NCBI RefSeq assembly: GCF_002236105.1
Contig: NZ_NIWU01000001.1
Coordinates: 1,054,001-1,118,000, forward strand
Length of the DNA stretch: 64,000 bases
Direction: 5' to 3'
From: Pseudomonas umsongensis
GTDB lineage: Bacteria; Pseudomonadota; Gammaproteobacteria; Pseudomonadales; Pseudomonadaceae
Both the position numbers and the translations under genes were made by a program. The notes below the pieces were generated by a model, which had not been told where the DNA came from, searched no databases, and was given only the letters and a program-made list of their open reading frames with translations. This document shows, piece after piece, positions 38,349 to 47,589 of this stretch. Each line of letters starts with the position of its first letter. Within the stretch, counting starts at the first letter, position 1.

Positions 38349-38996
38349 GGCATGCAGGTATTTTTCAAACCAGTCGCCAGCGAGCCTGGCGACTGCCTCC
38401 AGCGCGCCTGGCTCTTCAAAAAGATGCGTGGCGCGCTCCACGACTTCCAGCCGTTGCTCGCACCGCAGGGTCTGGCTGCTTTGACGATTCAAGCCCAACA
38501 CCACCGGGTCCTGTGCACCGACAATCTGCAAGGTCGGCGCCTTGACCCGAGGCAGGGCCGGTCCAGCCAGATCGGTTCGCCCACCCCGACTGACCACTGC
38601 CCCTATCACTGGCGCACGCTCAGCGGCGGCCACCAGTGCTGCCGCCGCGCCGGTACTGGCGCCGAAGAGTCCGATGCGCAAAGCACGCAATTCGCGGTCA
38701 CGCCCTACCCAGTCGATCACATCGATCAACCGCCTGGCCAGCAAAGGAATATTGAAGCGCAACTCCCCGCTGAGATTATCCAGGCGCTGCTCCGGTTCCG
38801 TTAGCAAGTCGAACAGCAGCGAAGCCAAGCCCCGATCGGCCAGGACATCGGCCACATATTGATTGCGCGGGCTCAAACGACCACTGCCGCTGCCGTGTAC
38901 GAAGATGACCAGGGCGCGCGCGTTCGTCGGCAAACGCAAATCGGCGGACAATTCAACGCCCGGCAGGTCCAGGGATCGATATTTAGCTTCAAGCAT
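38340..38996 (-). CDS. Alpha/beta hydrolase (dienelactone hydrolase-like)
   Basis: A 218-residue alpha/beta hydrolase. The oxyanion loop is FVHGSGSGR, the nucleophile elbow GASTG, the acid is likely in IVGAQDPVV and the catalytic His in RATHLFEEP. Family members hydrolyse small esters or lactones; specificity unknown. Its start overlaps the end of the phosphoribosyltransferase gene by eight bases, so they are cotranscribed. The pair (phosphoribosyltransferase plus this hydrolase) recurs in bacteria as fused or adjacent genes. Its last codons lie in a REP element. Confidence 0.9.
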   Translation of the reverse strand: MLEAKYRSLDLPGVELSADLRLPTNARALVIFVHGSGSGRLSPRNQYVADVLADRGLASLLFDLLTEPEQRLDNLSGELRFNIPLLARRLIDVIDWVGRDRELRALRIGLFGASTGAAAALVAAAERAPVIGAVVSRGGRTDLAGPALPRVKAPTLQIVGAQDPVVLGLNRQSSQTLRCEQRLEVVERATHLFEEPGALEAVARLAGDWFEKYLHAPL

Positions 38997-39693
38997 CGCG
39001 ATGTTCCATGTGGGAGGCGCCCGGCAATTCCCGCTGCCAGGCCCGTTGCATGAGATCGATGACCTCTTCGTCCGAGGTCTGGGAAAAATCCAGGTACCAG
39101 TAGCCGATCGACATCATCCACTCAGGGATGAGTGGGCAGATCACTTCGTCCACTTGCATGGACAAATCCTCGACCGTTTCCCGGGGCGCAACCGGTACCG
39201 CGACGACGATGCGCTCGGGCGCCTGCATGCGCACCGCATGGATCGCTGCCATCATTGAAGAACCTGTCGCCAGGCCGTCGTCGATCAGGATCACCACCTG
39301 GTCCTTGAGTTGCGGTGGCGGGCGGTTTCCCCGATACGCCTTTTCACGTCGCGACAGCTCCTGCGCTTCCCGGGCGACCACTGCCTCGAAACTGGCTCGA
39401 TCGATCGGGTGCGCCCGCAGCGCGTCATCATTGAGGATTTGTACACCGCCGCTGGCAATGGCGCCCATGGCAAATTCCGGGTGCGAAGGCACACCGAGCT
39501 TGCGCACCAGCATCAGGTCCAGGCGCACATTCAGGGCGGTGGCGACTTCATAAGCCACCGGGACACCGCCACGGGGCAAGGCGAGAATGATCACATCAGG
39601 CCTGTTGGCATACTTGAGCAACGGTTCCACCAGGCGTCGACCGGCCTCGGCGCGATTGGGCAAGGTGGTTTGTAATGAAGGACTCTGGATCAC
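38989..39693 (-). CDS. Phosphoribosyltransferase-fold protein
   Basis: A 234-residue type I phosphoribosyltransferase-like protein: PRPP loop VVILIDDGLATGSSM and upstream flexible loop ALPRGGVPVAYEVA. Start is GTG 39693 with AGGAGG upstream. Ends inside the alpha/beta hydrolase gene and begins 61 bases after the UspA gene on the same strand, so all three are likely one unit. The substrate base is not evident. A second, different phosphoribosyltransferase lies at 40958. Confidence 0.88.
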   Translation of the reverse strand: MIQSPSLQTTLPNRAEAGRRLVEPLLKYANRPDVIILALPRGGVPVAYEVATALNVRLDLMLVRKLGVPSHPEFAMGAIASGGVQILNDDALRAHPIDRASFEAVVAREAQELSRREKAYRGNRPPPQLKDQVVILIDDGLATGSSMMAAIHAVRMQAPERIVVAVPVAPRETVEDLSMQVDEVICPLIPEWMMSIGYWYLDFSQTSDEEVIDLMQRAWQRELPGASHMEHRDA

Positions 39694-39754
39694 GGCAACC
39701 TCCTGCGGCGTTGGCGAATGGCGCCTGGTAACCTGTGGCCTTGGCCGAACCGCG

Positions 39755-40645
39755 CTAAACGGCCAGGATGCTGCACGTCACCTGGTACAGGGTATGTTCG
39801 GTGGTGCTGCCCAATAGTTTGTCCAAGCCATGGGACTGGACCCTGCCCATCACAATCACGTCCATCTGTTGCTCATCGGCGAACGCATGCAGCACGGCCA
39901 CAGGATGGCCCTCGATGAAATGTCGCCGGTCAGCCGGCACGCCATACCGGCCAGCCAGGTCGAGGAAGGTTTTTTCATGGCCCTTGCGCAACTGACTGTA
40001 GAGGTCCGCGAGCGTCAAGCCCCCGCCGCCCATATCGCCCAGGAACAGCGCAGAAGCGTCGCAGGCATACACCAGGTGCAATTCGGCCTGACACTGTATA
40101 GCCAGGCTGGACGCCTGGTGGATGATCCGCTGATTGAGCTCGTCGTCCTGTACCAGGGGATTGGAAACATCCACCGCTGCCACGACCTTGCGCGGCAAAG
40201 GGTGATCACCTTCGCCAGGCAGGTAGACCGGTATCGGGCAATGACGCAACAGACGCCAGTCCAGCGGGGTAAAAAACCCACGCTTGAGCGCCGGTTCCCG
40301 TTGTACCTGCTTGATCAACAGGTCGGGCTGCATTTCTGCGACGTAATCGAGAATGTCTTGCTGCAGGTCGTCGGCCCATTTCGCCTCGGCGGTCACTTCA
40401 AGACCCCTGTTGCGCAGATGATCGGCCTGGTATTTGAGCCAATTGCGCTGGTCTTGCAGATATTCTTCGCGAGCCTTTTCCCGGTCGCCTTCTTCGAGTA
40501 GCGACAACAGCTTCCAGGATGGAATCAAGGCGCCAATGTGCAGGCTGGCACCGCTGGCCTTGGCCAGGGCGGCTGCATGATCCATGGCTTTAGACTGGCG
40601 CAGGGCCGGGTTGATGATCAGCAATAACCGTTGATACTGGCTCAT
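39755..40645 (-). CDS. Tandem-domain universal stress protein (UspA family)
   Basis: A 296-residue protein with two Usp domains and the nucleotide-loop segment VMGRVQSHGLDKLLGSTTEH. It resembles the protein at 17341-18222 along its whole length, so the two are paralogues. ANR-type site at 40766-40779, about 127 bases upstream. Likely role: survival under oxygen limitation, by family analogy. Confidence 0.93.
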   Translation of the reverse strand: MSQYQRLLLIINPALRQSKAMDHAAALAKASGASLHIGALIPSWKLLSLLEEGDREKAREEYLQDQRNWLKYQADHLRNRGLEVTAEAKWADDLQQDILDYVAEMQPDLLIKQVQREPALKRGFFTPLDWRLLRHCPIPVYLPGEGDHPLPRKVVAAVDVSNPLVQDDELNQRIIHQASSLAIQCQAELHLVYACDASALFLGDMGGGGLTLADLYSQLRKGHEKTFLDLAGRYGVPADRRHFIEGHPVAVLHAFADEQQMDVIVMGRVQSHGLDKLLGSTTEHTLYQVTCSILAV

Positions 40646-40765
40646 GATCGGACTCCACGAAGCTTGCTTTTATGTCGCTGCCCGCCACCACCCATTGCTG
40701 TGTTCGTCGGTGGCTCGGGCACCTGTGTCATGGATTCAGAATCCTCCGTCGAGGCGACCTTGGCG

Positions 40766-40779
40766 TTGATTTATATCAA
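40766..40779. promoter_or_regulatory. ANR/FNR-type site upstream of the second UspA gene
   Basis: TTGATTTATATCAA, perfect half-sites, 121 bases before the UspA start codon in a divergent region. Confidence 0.8.
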
Positions 40780-40871
40780 GTGCCTGCGCAAGCAAGCGAC
40801 TCACACCAGGCCGCTGCCGCCCATGCGCGTCACCAGACCGTCGAGCCGGCCGACGTTTGATTTGATCGCGA

Positions 40872-40885
40872 TTGATCAATATCAA
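40872..40885. promoter_or_regulatory. ANR/FNR-type site upstream of the second phosphoribosyltransferase gene
   Basis: TTGATCAATATCAA, perfect half-sites, 73 bases before the ATG at 40958. Confidence 0.8.
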
Positions 40886-40957
40886 TCGCGCCAGGGCCAA
40901 CCGGGCTACATTGACTGAAAACGCACGTGCCCCAAGGCTCACAGGCAGGAGAAGGCA

Positions 40958-41524
40958 ATGACGATCCTATTGGCAAGTCAGCGGTTGCGCCTGTATGAGC
41001 GCAACGAACTCGATGACGTGCTGCAGACGATGGCGCGCCAGGCCGCCAGCCTGCTGCCACCGGCGCACGCCGCCCTGATTGGAATCAAGCGCCGCGGTGA
41101 GCCCTTGGCTCAACGATTGCGCCAGCACATTGCGCACCAGACCGGCCAACCGGAACTTCCTCTTTACCCACTTGAGGTCAAGCGCTATGCCGACGACCTG
41201 CAAGTGCTGCATCCGTTCACGCAATTGACCGAAAATCCGCTGCTGGCCAAACTGGACCTCGCCAACACCACGTTGCTGGTGGTTGATGATGTGTTGTTCG
41301 AAGGCCATTCGCTGCTGCGTACCTGCGCCTATCTGGCACAACTGGGAGCTCGCCGGGTCTACACCGCTGTATTGGTCGACCGGCACATCTGCCGGCAGCC
41401 AATCCGGGCCGACATTGTCGGTGTGCATCTGCAAGTTGCCGCCGCTGACGTCGTCGAGTGCAACGTACCGCCGTTTGAGCAGGACTTTTGCATAGAGGTC
41501 GTGCGCCACGGCGCCGCCCGCTGA
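40958..41524 (+). CDS. Phosphoribosyltransferase (PyrR-like)
   Basis: A 188-residue phosphoribosyltransferase resembling PyrR: IGIKRRGEPLAQRLRQHI, then PRPP loop LLVVDDVLFEGHSLLRTCAY and a C-terminal VDRHICRQPIRADIVGVHLQ segment. The loop has EG where many family members have TG. PyrR proteins bind uridine nucleotides and pyr mRNA or have weak uracil phosphoribosyltransferase activity; a second, ANR-linked copy suggests nucleotide salvage during low-oxygen survival. AGGAG precedes the ATG. Confidence 0.88.
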   Translation: MTILLASQRLRLYERNELDDVLQTMARQAASLLPPAHAALIGIKRRGEPLAQRLRQHIAHQTGQPELPLYPLEVKRYADDLQVLHPFTQLTENPLLAKLDLANTTLLVVDDVLFEGHSLLRTCAYLAQLGARRVYTAVLVDRHICRQPIRADIVGVHLQVAAADVVECNVPPFEQDFCIEVVRHGAAR

Positions 41525-41580
41525 CGGGAAGACGGCAAGCGCTGGCGGGCCTCAGGACGGCTGGAGATGAGGAGGCCGGG

Positions 41581-42633
41581 ATGAGCAACGAACAAGACGA
41601 AGTGATTGCCTTTCTCTCCAGACCATCCGCCTACGATACGTCCAACCAGCCTGTGGAGCGAATCGAGACCCATGGTTCGGTGATTTTCCTGCATGCCGAC
41701 CGTGCCTATAAACTCAAGCGTGCAGTGGCGTTTGCCGAACTGGACTTCCTCAGCCTGCAAAGCCGGAAAAAAGCCTGCCGGGCAGAGCTGTGGCTCAACC
41801 GACGAACAGCGCCGACGCTGTATTTGCGCGTGAGTTCGATCAACCGCCAGGCCGATGGCCAATTAGTGCTCGACGGCCAGGGACCCGCTGTGGACTGGCT
41901 GGTGGTGATGCGCCGCTTTGCTCAGGATGGCCTGTTTGACCGCATGGCCGTCCAGGGGCATCTGACCGAACCGATGATGCAGCAGCTAGGCATCGAGATC
42001 GCCCGCTTTCATGCCTGCGCCCGGATCACTCCGTCCTTCGGGCGCATCCCGAACCTGTATGAAGAGATCGAGAAAAACTATCGGGAAATGTCCCGCTATG
42101 GCTCTTTTCTCGACAGCGCGAAAATCATCTCGATTGCCCATGCCTCCAGGAAGCTGCTGGCATCTTTGACTGCGTGCCTCGAAGAGCGACGCAGCCAGGG
42201 CCGCGTACGCCGCTGCCATGGCGATTTGCGCCTGGCCAATATCTGCCTGTTCGACGGGCAGCCGACCCTGTTCGACGGCATCGAGTTCAGTGAACGGATC
42301 GCCTGCATTGACGTGCTGTACGATCTGGCATTCGTGCTGATGGACCTGCAACACCACGGCCTCAACACGCTCGGTGCAGGTCTTTTGACCACTTACATCA
42401 ACCACTGCACCTGGAAAGAAGACTGCGAACCCTTGGCGCTGTTCCTTTCCCTGCGTGCCGCTACACGCTGTTTCTCCTTCGCAGGTGCAGCGCAACGTCA
42501 TGCCGACCCAACCACGCGCCATGAGAAAAGACAAAAATCCATCTTGCTGATGCAGCAGGCGCTCGGTTATTTGCACGGCGAAAATCCGCTTCTCAATCAC
42601 CTGGCGTTAACCGAGACAGCCGCCTATACCTGA
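41581..42633 (+). CDS. Aminoglycoside phosphotransferase-fold kinase-like protein
   Basis: A 350-residue protein of the phosphotransferase fold. Start region has VIFLHADRAYKLKRAVAF with the ATP-binding Lys; the Brenner-type catalytic loop is CHGDLRLANICLFDG, followed by the metal-binding DGIEF. In many bacteria this domain is joined to a C-terminal P-loop kinase; that second half is absent. GAGGAGG precedes the ATG at 41581. It follows the PyrR-like gene by 56 bases and is probably cotranscribed. No evidence for antibiotic modification; substrate unknown. Confidence 0.85.
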   Translation: MSNEQDEVIAFLSRPSAYDTSNQPVERIETHGSVIFLHADRAYKLKRAVAFAELDFLSLQSRKKACRAELWLNRRTAPTLYLRVSSINRQADGQLVLDGQGPAVDWLVVMRRFAQDGLFDRMAVQGHLTEPMMQQLGIEIARFHACARITPSFGRIPNLYEEIEKNYREMSRYGSFLDSAKIISIAHASRKLLASLTACLEERRSQGRVRRCHGDLRLANICLFDGQPTLFDGIEFSERIACIDVLYDLAFVLMDLQHHGLNTLGAGLLTTYINHCTWKEDCEPLALFLSLRAATRCFSFAGAAQRHADPTTRHEKRQKSILLMQQALGYLHGENPLLNHLALTETAAYT

Positions 42634-42652
42634 GCGCCCCAAGCCGGCCTGC

Positions 42653-44269
42653 TCATTCAGGAAAAGGCGGCTGGATGGGTGATTCCTTTTCCGGAATATC
42701 AGTGATGGTCGCCTCCGTCAGCAACAGAATGCTGGCCACCGATACGGCATTTTCGAGGGCAATGCGCACCACTTTGGTCGGATCGATAATGCCGGCTTCG
42801 TACATGTCCACGTAACAGTTGGCGGACGCATCGAAACCGACGTTGCCGGGTTCTGCTAGCATGCGCGCAACCACCACGCCCGCGTCCACCGCCGAGTTTT
42901 CCGCGATGAGCCTGGCCGGGGCTTCCAGGGCCCGGCGAAGGATTTGCAGACCGGTCCTGACATCCCCCTCACACCGGGCTTCTTCGGCCGCGATCAGCGG
43001 GACCGCCTTGAGCAGGGCCAGCCCGCCCCCTGGCACAGTGCCTTCAGCAATCGCCGCGCGAGTCGCCGAGATGGCGTCATCCAGCGCATCCTTGCGTGCC
43101 TTCATTTCCGCCTCCGAAGGCGCCCCGACCCGGATCACTGCCACTCCACCAGACAGCCTGGCCAGTCGTTCCTGGAGTTTTTCCCGGTCGTAATCGCTGG
43201 TGGTGTGCTCCATTTGCGTGCGAATCTGTTGCAACCGCGCTTCAATCGCCTCCTTCGTACCTGCCCCACCAATCAATGCCGTGCTGTCCTTTTGCACCAC
43301 CACGCGGTGCGCCCGCCCGAGCTGGCCCAATTCCACTTGCTCCAGCGTGATGCCCAAATCGTTGGAAACCACCGTCGCGCCTGTCAGCACAGCCATGTCC
43401 TGAAGCATTTCCTTGCGCCGATCACCAAAACCGGGCGCCTTGATGGCCACGGCCCTCAGGATGCCGCGTATCTGGTTGACCACCAGGGTGGTCAACGCCT
43501 CACCTTCGATGTCATCGGCGATCAAGACCAGCGGTTGACCACTTTTGGCAACAAGCTCGAGCATGGGCAGCAGGTCCTTGAGCGCGCCTATCTTGTGGTC
43601 GCAGAGCAGCAAATAGGCGTCATCGAGTTCGACCTGCATTTTCTCGGCATCGGTGACGAAATACGGCGAGACATAACCGCGGTCAAAACGCATCCCTTCC
43701 ATCACTTCAACCACCGTTTCGGTGGTCTTGGACTCTTCGACGCTGACGACGCCTTCAACGCCGACTTTTTCCAGTGCATCCGCCACTAACTGACCGATGA
43801 CAGCATCGTTATGCGCCGACAGCGTGGCGACCTGGGCCTTTTCCTTGGGCGTACTGACGGGCCGCGCCTGGGCGACAAGTGAATCCACCACCAACGACAA
43901 GCCGCGATCCAGGCCACGCTTGAGGTCGATAGCGCTGGCACCCGCGACAACGTTGCGAATGCCATCGGCCAGGATGGCGTGGGCCAGCACCGTCGAGGTA
44001 CTGGTGCCATCCCCTACTGCCTCGCCTGTGCGCTCGGCGGCCTGGCGTAGCATTTGCGCGCCCAGGTTTTCCTCGGGGTCTTGCAGGTCAACGCGCTTGG
44101 CAATCGTCACACCGTCGTTGCAGACCGTGGGATTGCCCCATTTATTCTGGATCAACACCGATTTTGATTTCGGGCCCAGCGTCACGCGCACGGCGTCCGC
44201 CAACTGCGTGGCACCACTGAGGATTTTCTCGCGGGCTGCAGCACGAAAGTCAATTTTACTGTGGGCCAT
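42653..44269 (-). CDS. GroEL-like chaperonin, second copy without GroES
   Basis: A 538-residue Hsp60 starting [20 protein letters not shown]. Family landmarks are present: [21 protein letters not shown] with the ATPase Asp, [14 protein letters not shown], and [15 protein letters not shown]. It ends [10 protein letters not shown] rather than the Gly-Met-rich tail of housekeeping GroEL, and no groES is adjacent. GAGGAG points to ATG 44269, not 44320. An ANR-type site is 72 bases upstream. It is probably a specialised chaperonin for low-oxygen conditions. Confidence 0.95.
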   Translation of the reverse strand: MAHSKIDFRAAAREKILSGATQLADAVRVTLGPKSKSVLIQNKWGNPTVCNDGVTIAKRVDLQDPEENLGAQMLRQAAERTGEAVGDGTSTSTVLAHAILADGIRNVVAGASAIDLKRGLDRGLSLVVDSLVAQARPVSTPKEKAQVATLSAHNDAVIGQLVADALEKVGVEGVVSVEESKTTETVVEVMEGMRFDRGYVSPYFVTDAEKMQVELDDAYLLLCDHKIGALKDLLPMLELVAKSGQPLVLIADDIEGEALTTLVVNQIRGILRAVAIKAPGFGDRRKEMLQDMAVLTGATVVSNDLGITLEQVELGQLGRAHRVVVQKDSTALIGGAGTKEAIEARLQQIRTQMEHTTSDYDREKLQERLARLSGGVAVIRVGAPSEAEMKARKDALDDAISATRAAIAEGTVPGGGLALLKAVPLIAAEEARCEGDVRTGLQILRRALEAPARLIAENSAVDAGVVVARMLAEPGNVGFDASANCYVDMYEAGIIDPTKVVRIALENAVSVASILLLTEATITDIPEKESPIQPPFPE

Positions 44270-44340
44270 CTGGGTGCACTCCTCGCCATTTGCATCACAC
44301 ATGCATTGAGGAATGCTCATATGGCGTCGCCCGTGTGATG

Positions 44341-44354
44341 TTGATCTTTATCAA
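44341..44354. promoter_or_regulatory. ANR/FNR-type site upstream of the GroEL gene
   Basis: TTGATCTTTATCAA, perfect half-sites, 72 bases before the GroEL start codon at 44269. The last such site seen in the island. Confidence 0.8.
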
Positions 44355-44438
44355 CAAAATCACCGGGTCAGTCCGCCCGGAAACCAGGGATAAAGCTAAT
44401 CGGTGACAGCCCCTGTCGACAGGCGCTCGTAACCCTCC

Positions 44439-45311
44439 TCAGGAAACGCTCTTCGGCGCAGCGGCCTTTCGTGTCCTTGGCTTGCGTTTTGTCGCGGGTG
44501 GCTGACGTACTTGGGCCAGTTGCTGCTCCAGTGTCTCGGCACGCGCGTGCTGAGCTGCGGCCCGTTGCTGGGTTTGGCTGAGTTCGGTTTGAATGGACTC
44601 CAGCCGCCGTTGCAACTGCTCGATCTGCCGCCCAGCCTCCTTGAAGTGGGCGGTCACGGCTTTGACCTCCTCCCGGGCGCGGTCGACCTCGCGGTGAGCA
44701 CGATCCTCCACATTGCGTACGTAGCTCTCCTGGGCAACGCGCTCCTGCTCGGCCTTGAGCCGCAGCGCCTGCAGATCCTGCTGCAATGCCTGATTTTGTT
44801 GCTGGACATCACCGCGCTCACGCAGCAGAGCTTCGCGCTGTTGCTGCAGGTCCTCGATCTGCGTCTGACGTTGCGCCAGCAGCAACTCGAGGTCGGCCAG
44901 TCGTGTCTCGACGGCCTGGCGTCCCGCCATGGCCTCCGTCGCCTGCTGACGAAACCGCGCCGCATCCTGCCGCGCCTGCTCCTCTACGGTGGCGACACGT
45001 TCGCGTTCGGCAGCTATCACCTGCCGTTGTTCGTCCAGCGCCTGTTCGGCCACGCCCTGTGCCAGGTGAATCGCCTGCTGCCACACCGCTACAAAAGCCT
45101 GCGACACCTCGCCCGGCAGTGTCGGCAGTCGAGTCTCGCCGCTCAGCCGCTCGGACAGGCGCGTCCACCATTGATCGAGCAAACCACCCACCCGCGCCGG
45201 ACTGCCACGGCCCAACTCCAACCGTACGCGCTCCACCGTCGGTCGCTCGCCACGGGCCAACACCGCGTCCGCCGCAGCAAACACCTCGTTTTCCGGCACC
45301 CCTATTGCCAT
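44439..45311 (-). CDS. KfrA-like DNA-binding coiled-coil protein
   Basis: A 290-residue protein with the KfrA N-terminal DNA-binding domain (about 1-75; ARGERPTVERVRLELGRGSP) and a long coiled coil at about 85-265 rich in Gln, Glu, Arg and Ala. The tail KRKPRTRKAAAPKS is strongly basic. GGAGG precedes the ATG at 45311. KfrA was described as a plasmid autoregulator and segregation-associated protein; this chromosomal version is divergent from a tyrosine recombinase and probably controls the AT-rich region between them. Confidence 0.9.
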   Translation of the reverse strand: MAIGVPENEVFAAADAVLARGERPTVERVRLELGRGSPARVGGLLDQWWTRLSERLSGETRLPTLPGEVSQAFVAVWQQAIHLAQGVAEQALDEQRQVIAAERERVATVEEQARQDAARFRQQATEAMAGRQAVETRLADLELLLAQRQTQIEDLQQQREALLRERGDVQQQNQALQQDLQALRLKAEQERVAQESYVRNVEDRAHREVDRAREEVKAVTAHFKEAGRQIEQLQRRLESIQTELSQTQQRAAAQHARAETLEQQLAQVRQPPATKRKPRTRKAAAPKSVS

Positions 45312-45341
45312 GGCCAACCTCCGGGTATATTAGGTCTGATA

Positions 45342-46478
45342 ATGGATTGTTATCCGACGTTATATTTCGATTATTGGAATTATAATACGTTGAACGTATT
45401 AAATGTTACAGATCAATTACCCTTGGTCGACGAAACCCCGCTAAACCCGCATTCCCTGGCGATCAACGCCCAGGAAGCGGCGGCGTTTCTTGCTGCCGGC
45501 ACCGCAGCCAATACCGTGCGCAGCTATCGCAGCGCCCTGACCTATTGGTCGGCCTGGCTGCAGTTGCGTTACGGCCTGGCATTGGGCGATGCACCGCTGC
45601 CGACCACGGTGGCGGTTCAGTTTGTTGTCGATCATTTGGCACGCCCCCTGGCCGATGGCGGTTGGGCGCACCTGTTGCCGGCCAGCATCGACGCGGCGCT
45701 GGTCGAGGCGCGAGTCAAAAGCAGACCCGGAGCGCTGGCCTACAACACGGTCAGTCACCGCCTGGCCGTGCTCGGCAAATGGCACCGGATCAAGGGTTGG
45801 GACAGTCCCACGCAAGCGCCGGCGTTGAAGACCCTGCTGCGTGAAGCGCGCAAGGCCCAGTCGCGCCAGGGCGTGGCGGTACGCAAGAAAACCGCGATCG
45901 TGCTGGAACCCTTGCAGGCACTGCTCGCCACCTGCACCGATGGCGTGCGCGGCATTCGCGACCGCGCCCTGCTCCTGCTCGCCTGGAGCGGTGGCGGGCG
46001 GCGCCGCTCGGAAGTGGTGGGCCTGCAAGTGGGCGATGTGCGCCAACTGGATGCCGACACCTGGCTGTACGCCCTGGGCGCGACCAAGACCGACACCGGT
46101 GGCGTGCGCCGTGACAAGCCGCTGCGCGGCCCGGCGGCGCAGGCGCTGACGGCTTGGATGAAGGCTGCGCCGGCGCAGGAGGGCCCGCTGTTTCGGCGGA
46201 TGTATAAAGGCGGCAAGGTCGGGACTGCGGGTTTGTCGGCCGATCAGGTGGCACGCATTGTCCAGCGCCGAGCGAAGTTGGCGGGCCTTGAGGGTGATTG
46301 GGCAGCGCACAGCCTGCGCTCTGGGTTTGTCACCGAGGCCGGTCGCCAGGGTGTACCGCTCGGCGAAGTCATGGCCATGACCGAACACCGCAGCGTGACC
46401 ACGGTGATGGGTTACTTCCAGGCGGGCTCACTGCTGAACAGCCGGGCCACATCACTACTGGACGAAGATGAGTCATAA
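45342..46478 (+). CDS. Tyrosine site-specific recombinase
   Basis: A 378-residue tyrosine recombinase. SAM-like N-terminal domain (AANTVRSYRSALTYWSAWLQ) then the catalytic domain with GGGRRRSEVVGL (Arg I), TKTD (Lys), HSLRSGF (His/Arg II), TEHRSVTTVMGYF (His and Tyr nucleophile near residue 356). ATG 45342 follows AGG at 45332; a later start cannot be excluded because the AT-rich palindromic control region lies inside the first 20 codons. A much longer frame from 44511 is a shadow of the KfrA-like gene. No target site was found flanking it. Confidence 0.85.
   Translation: MDCYPTLYFDYWNYNTLNVLNVTDQLPLVDETPLNPHSLAINAQEAAAFLAAGTAANTVRSYRSALTYWSAWLQLRYGLALGDAPLPTTVAVQFVVDHLARPLADGGWAHLLPASIDAALVEARVKSRPGALAYNTVSHRLAVLGKWHRIKGWDSPTQAPALKTLLREARKAQSRQGVAVRKKTAIVLEPLQALLATCTDGVRGIRDRALLLLAWSGGGRRRSEVVGLQVGDVRQLDADTWLYALGATKTDTGGVRRDKPLRGPAAQALTAWMKAAPAQEGPLFRRMYKGGKVGTAGLSADQVARIVQRRAKLAGLEGDWAAHSLRSGFVTEAGRQGVPLGEVMAMTEHRSVTTVMGYFQAGSLLNSRATSLLDEDES
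45384..45400. promoter_or_regulatory. Perfect 17-base palindrome near the recombinase start
   Basis: AATACGTT-G-AACGTATT, an eight-base dyad around a single G, in an AT-rich segment (about 45325-45420) between the KfrA-like and recombinase genes. A second dyad, GATAA-N7-TTATC, is at 45338-45354. Candidate operator or recombination site. Confidence 0.6.
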
Positions 46479-46723
46479 CCGCAGGGCCAAAAGTTGCGCC
46501 CTGCGTAGCTTGGGACTCTTCAAAATGATGCCGTAACAGTGGCACCTCTCGGTAATCCCTAACGTAGACGCCTGCTCGCCTGTTGAATACCCCTCGAAAG
46601 GCACGATAAGTAGCCAGCTATTTGTTGATAAAAGTCTGAAGTGTTGATTTGAGTTTTCCGATTCTTTGACGCCCCCAGCTATGCCTAACATCGGCTCCCA
46701 AACGTACTCGCCGAGGATCACCG

Positions 46724-47575
46724 ATGAAGCTGGAAATTTTCCGCACGTTGTGGGGCTACACCGCCAGCAAGGCCCAGGCGCTTGAAGAGCTGCTGCACGC
46801 AGGCTTTGACGGGATGGAAGCACGCCTGCCACTGGATGCACGTGAAAGGGCTGAGTTCAAAGCCTTTCTGCAGGCCAATCGCCTGGGCTACATCAGCACG
46901 ATCTTCACCGCCTACGATGTACTGCCGGACCAGTCGGCGTCCCCTGCCCTTCATCTCCATGACCTCGACCGCAAACTTTCCTGGGCCGCCGAACTCGGCC
47001 CGCGTTTTGTCAACGTGCTGGCAGGCAATGATCGCTGGGCCTTGCCGCAACAAGTGGAGTTCTTCGGTCAGGCACTGGAATTGGCGCGCAAGCACGGCCA
47101 GGTCTGCAGTTTTGAAACCCACCGCTCGCGGTCGCTGTTCAACCCTTGGGTAACCCTGGAGTTGATTCGGCAACTGCCCGACTTGTTGTTCACCAGTGAC
47201 ATCAGCCATTGGGTCGTGACCTGCGAGCGCCTGTTGAATGATCCGGCCGATGACCTGAGCGCTTTCGTCGAGCGGGTTCACCATATCCAGGCCCGGGTAG
47301 GCTATGACCAGGGCCCACAGGTTCCGCACCCGGCAGCACCTGAATATGCCAATGAACTGGCTTTCCACCAGCAGCACTGGGAAAGCATCTGGCGCTCGCA
47401 GCAAGCCCGCGGTTACCAGGTCAGCACCCTGACCCCGGAATTCGGCGCCGACGGCTACTTGCATCATTTGCCCTTCACTAATGTCCCGGTGGCCGATCTG
47501 TGGTCATTGAACGTGTGGATGGGCCAGACCGAGCGCGAACACTTCGAGCGTTTCTACCACTCAAGCCATCCTTAG
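46724..47575 (+). CDS. TIM-barrel sugar phosphate isomerase/epimerase-like protein
   Basis: A 283-residue protein of the xylose isomerase-like TIM-barrel superfamily. Metal-binding acidic residues are in [15 protein letters not shown] and the C-terminal [14 protein letters not shown], the usual barrel-end positions. GAGG precedes the ATG. It is followed after 14 bases by a non-haem oxygenase and then by an amino-acid type transport system, so it probably handles an intermediate of the imported compound. The natural substrate is not evident. Confidence 0.85.
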   Translation: MKLEIFRTLWGYTASKAQALEELLHAGFDGMEARLPLDARERAEFKAFLQANRLGYISTIFTAYDVLPDQSASPALHLHDLDRKLSWAAELGPRFVNVLAGNDRWALPQQVEFFGQALELARKHGQVCSFETHRSRSLFNPWVTLELIRQLPDLLFTSDISHWVVTCERLLNDPADDLSAFVERVHHIQARVGYDQGPQVPHPAAPEYANELAFHQQHWESIWRSQQARGYQVSTLTPEFGADGYLHHLPFTNVPVADLWSLNVWMGQTEREHFERFYHSSHP

Positions 47576-47589
47576 GGAGCCGACGCGTC

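Noticed and set aside
41581..42633. Aminoglycoside resistance call
   Set aside because: The fold is shared by many kinases; context points to a metabolic role and nothing links it to drugs.
44511..45341. N-terminal extension of the recombinase frame
   Set aside because: The first 277 codons are antisense to the KfrA-like gene and unlike any recombinase; real similarity starts only after 45342.
45441..46388. 315-codon minus-strand frame inside the recombinase gene
   Set aside because: Shadow of the recombinase, with no ribosome site and no recognisable domain.
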